Positions 14,876 to 16,207 of a stretch of 16,207 nucleotides of DNA are shown here, one piece after another. The stretch covers positions 704 through 16,910 of the forward strand of contig LWDI01000030.1 of assembly GCA_002083475.1 (NCBI GenBank), written 5' to 3'. The translations under genes were made by a program, and so were the position numbers. The DNA comes from Proteobacteria bacterium SG_bin5 (GTDB taxonomy: Bacteria > Pseudomonadota > Alphaproteobacteria > Sphingomonadales > Sphingomonadaceae). Within the stretch, counting starts at the first letter, position 1; the number at the start of each line of letters is the position of its first letter. The notes beneath the pieces were generated by a model, which saw only the letters and a program-made list of their open reading frames with translations, did not search any database and was not told the origin of the DNA.

Positions 14876-16207
14876 CTAGCCCGCCTCCGCCCAGCGGCGC
14901 GCGCCTTGGCTCCAGGCGATGAACGCTTCCTCGGGCATCGGGCGGGCGATCGCATAGCCCTGGATCACGTCGCAGCCGATCACGCGCAGCATCTCGGCCT
15001 GGTCGAGCGTCTCGATGCCCTCGGCGACCGCCTCGCAGCCGAGACCATGGATCAGCCCGATCATCGCCTGCACGATCGCGCGCGCTTGCGGGCGTTCGGT
15101 GATCGGCTCGATCAGGCTGCGGTCGAGCTTCACCCGGTCGACCGGCAAGGCGCTCAGCCGCGCGAGGTTCGAATAGCCGGTGCCGAAATCGTCGATCGCG
15201 ATTTTCGCGCCGTCCTCGCGCAGCGCGGTGATCGCGGCGAGCGTTTCCTCGCCGCAATGCATCGCGAGCGTCTCGGTGATCTCGAGTTCGAGCAGCCGCG
15301 CGGGGGCCGAGGCGGCGTGCATCGCCGCGCGCAATTGGTGGAAGAACTGCGCCTGATCGAGCTGGCGCGCGGAGATGTTGATCGCGAGCCGCTGCTCGAT
15401 GCCCATCCGCCCCCAGCGCGCGATCGTCTCGGCGATCGTCTCGATCACCCATTCGCCGATCTCGACGATCAGCCCGGTTTCCTCGGCGCGCTTGATGAAA
15501 CTGCCCGGCAGCGTCAGCCCCAGCCGTGGGTGCTGCCAGCGCAGCAGCGCCTCGGCGGCGACGATCTGGCCGGTCGCGATCGCGACTTGCGGTTGGAAAG
15601 CGAGCGTGAATTGGCGGCGGTCGATCGCCTCGCGCAGATCGGCCTCCAATTGCGCGCGCTCGGCGAGTTCGCTCGCCAGCCGATCGCTGAACAGCTCGAC
15701 CCGGCCGCGGCCGCGCGCCTTGGCCTCGTACATCGCGGCATCGGCGGCGCGCATCAACTCGGTGAGCGTCGCGCCATGTTCAGGGCGCCAGGCGATGCCG
15801 ATCGAAGCGCCGATCGCGACGTCGTGATCGGCGAGTTCGAAACTTTCGGAGAGCGCGAACAACACCCCGCGCGCGATGCGTTCGGCGGCGGCCTTGTCGG
15901 CGAGTTCGGGCAGGAACAGCGTGAATTCGTCGCCCGCGAGCCGGCCGAGCAGCGGCGATGCCTGATCGGTCGCAGTGAAGCGTTCGGCGACCGCGCGCAG
16001 CCGGTTGGCGACCATCGCGAGCAACATGTCGCCCACCGCATGGCCGAGCGTGTCGTTGACCGACTTGAACCGATCGAGATCGACGAACAACAGCGCCGCG
16101 CGCTGATCGGCGGGCATGTCGGTGAGCAGCCGCTCGGCGCCGCGGCGGAAATGGGTGCGGTTGGGCAAGCCGGTCACCGGATCGAACATCGCCAGCCGGT
16201 GGACGCT
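14876..16207 (-). CDS. GGDEF-EAL protein, probable c-di-GMP phosphodiesterase, N-terminus cut by window edge
   Basis: The 443 visible residues form a GGDEF domain followed by an EAL domain. The frame is open through the window edge (SVHRLAMFDPVTGLPNR), so an upstream sensor or linker is missing and an ATG at 16189 is not the true start. In the GGDEF half, FVDLDRFKSVND and the active-site loop AGDEF (nucleotides 15923-15937) are visible; the first G is replaced by A, and the RxxD inhibitory site upstream is absent. In the EAL half the residues needed for c-di-GMP hydrolysis are present: EALLRW (EAL at 15545-15553), INIS, ELEITET, IDDFGTG, KLDR, AEGIET and QGY. The protein should therefore be a membrane-associated or cytosolic phosphodiesterase, its GGDEF half perhaps sensing GTP or still weakly active as a cyclase. 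Confidence 0.93.
   Translation of the reverse strand, partial: SVHRLAMFDPVTGLPNRTHFRRGAERLLTDMPADQRAALLFVDLDRFKSVNDTLGHAVGDMLLAMVANRLRAVAERFTATDQASPLLGRLAGDEFTLFLPELADKAAAERIARGVLFALSESFELADHDVAIGASIGIAWRPEHGATLTELMRAADAAMYEAKARGRGRVELFSDRLASELAERAQLEADLREAIDRRQFTLAFQPQVAIATGQIVAAEALLRWQHPRLGLTLPGSFIKRAEETGLIVEIGEWVIETIAETIARWGRMGIEQRLAINISARQLDQAQFFHQLRAAMHAASAPARLLELEITETLAMHCGEETLAAITALREDGAKIAIDDFGTGYSNLARLSALPVDRVKLDRSLIEPITERPQARAIVQAMIGLIHGLGCEAVAEGIETLDQAEMLRVIGCDVIQGYAIARPMPEEAFIAWSQGARRWAEAG

Overview
The window reads as ordinary chromosome of a GC-rich alphaproteobacterium, most likely a sphingomonad (order Sphingomonadales). This rests on the strong C/G bias at third codon positions, the recognisable sphingomonad style of the M23 peptidase, and a proA/nadD/rsfS cluster of the alphaproteobacterial type. 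It also rests on a REP-like extragenic element whose spurious translation recurs in sphingomonad annotations (from memory, not checked). I see no rRNA, tRNA, CRISPR array, transposase, integrase or phage gene.

Layout. 1-966 (-): 3'-truncated Suv3-type helicase. 967-1346: 380-bp divergent intergenic region with REP-like hairpins and a candidate promoter. 1347-2810 (+): membrane-anchored M23 peptidase; 2914-4443 (+): exported DUF1570-like metallopeptidase with a repeat-rich C-terminus. 4453-4553: two nested palindromes at a convergent junction, the second containing the stop codon of the next gene. 4550-6214 (-): HerA/FtsK-type ATPase without a nuclease partner. 6366-7340 and 7337-8050 (+): agmatine deiminase (aguA) overlapping tRNA methyltransferase trmJ. 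8069-12696 (-): a seven-gene row, in transcription order proA, ribbon-helix-helix antitoxin, RelE/ParE toxin, nadD, rsfS, ABC permease, ABC ATPase. 12775-13920 (+): DUF3667 zinc-ribbon membrane protein, then 13950-14705 (+) a NUDIX hydrolase. 14876-16207 (-): 5'-truncated GGDEF-EAL protein.

How the genes work together. The long minus-strand row joins proline synthesis (proA), NAD synthesis (nadD) and ribosome silencing (rsfS), a common alphaproteobacterial set. Here it carries two apparent insertions: a toxin-antitoxin pair wedged between proA and nadD and joined by start/stop overlaps, and an unrecognised two-gene ABC transporter following rsfS where rlmH is often found. The two tandem peptidase genes (M23 and DUF1570) suggest envelope functions. 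The GGDEF-EAL protein probably degrades c-di-GMP: its EAL residues are complete, while its GGDEF motif is altered and lacks an inhibitory site.

The most interesting points are the TA module inside the housekeeping operon with a direct-repeat operator candidate, the uncharacterised ABC pair, the orphan HerA ATPase, and the palindromic element that ends herA. None of them amounts to a clearly new system from sequence alone.
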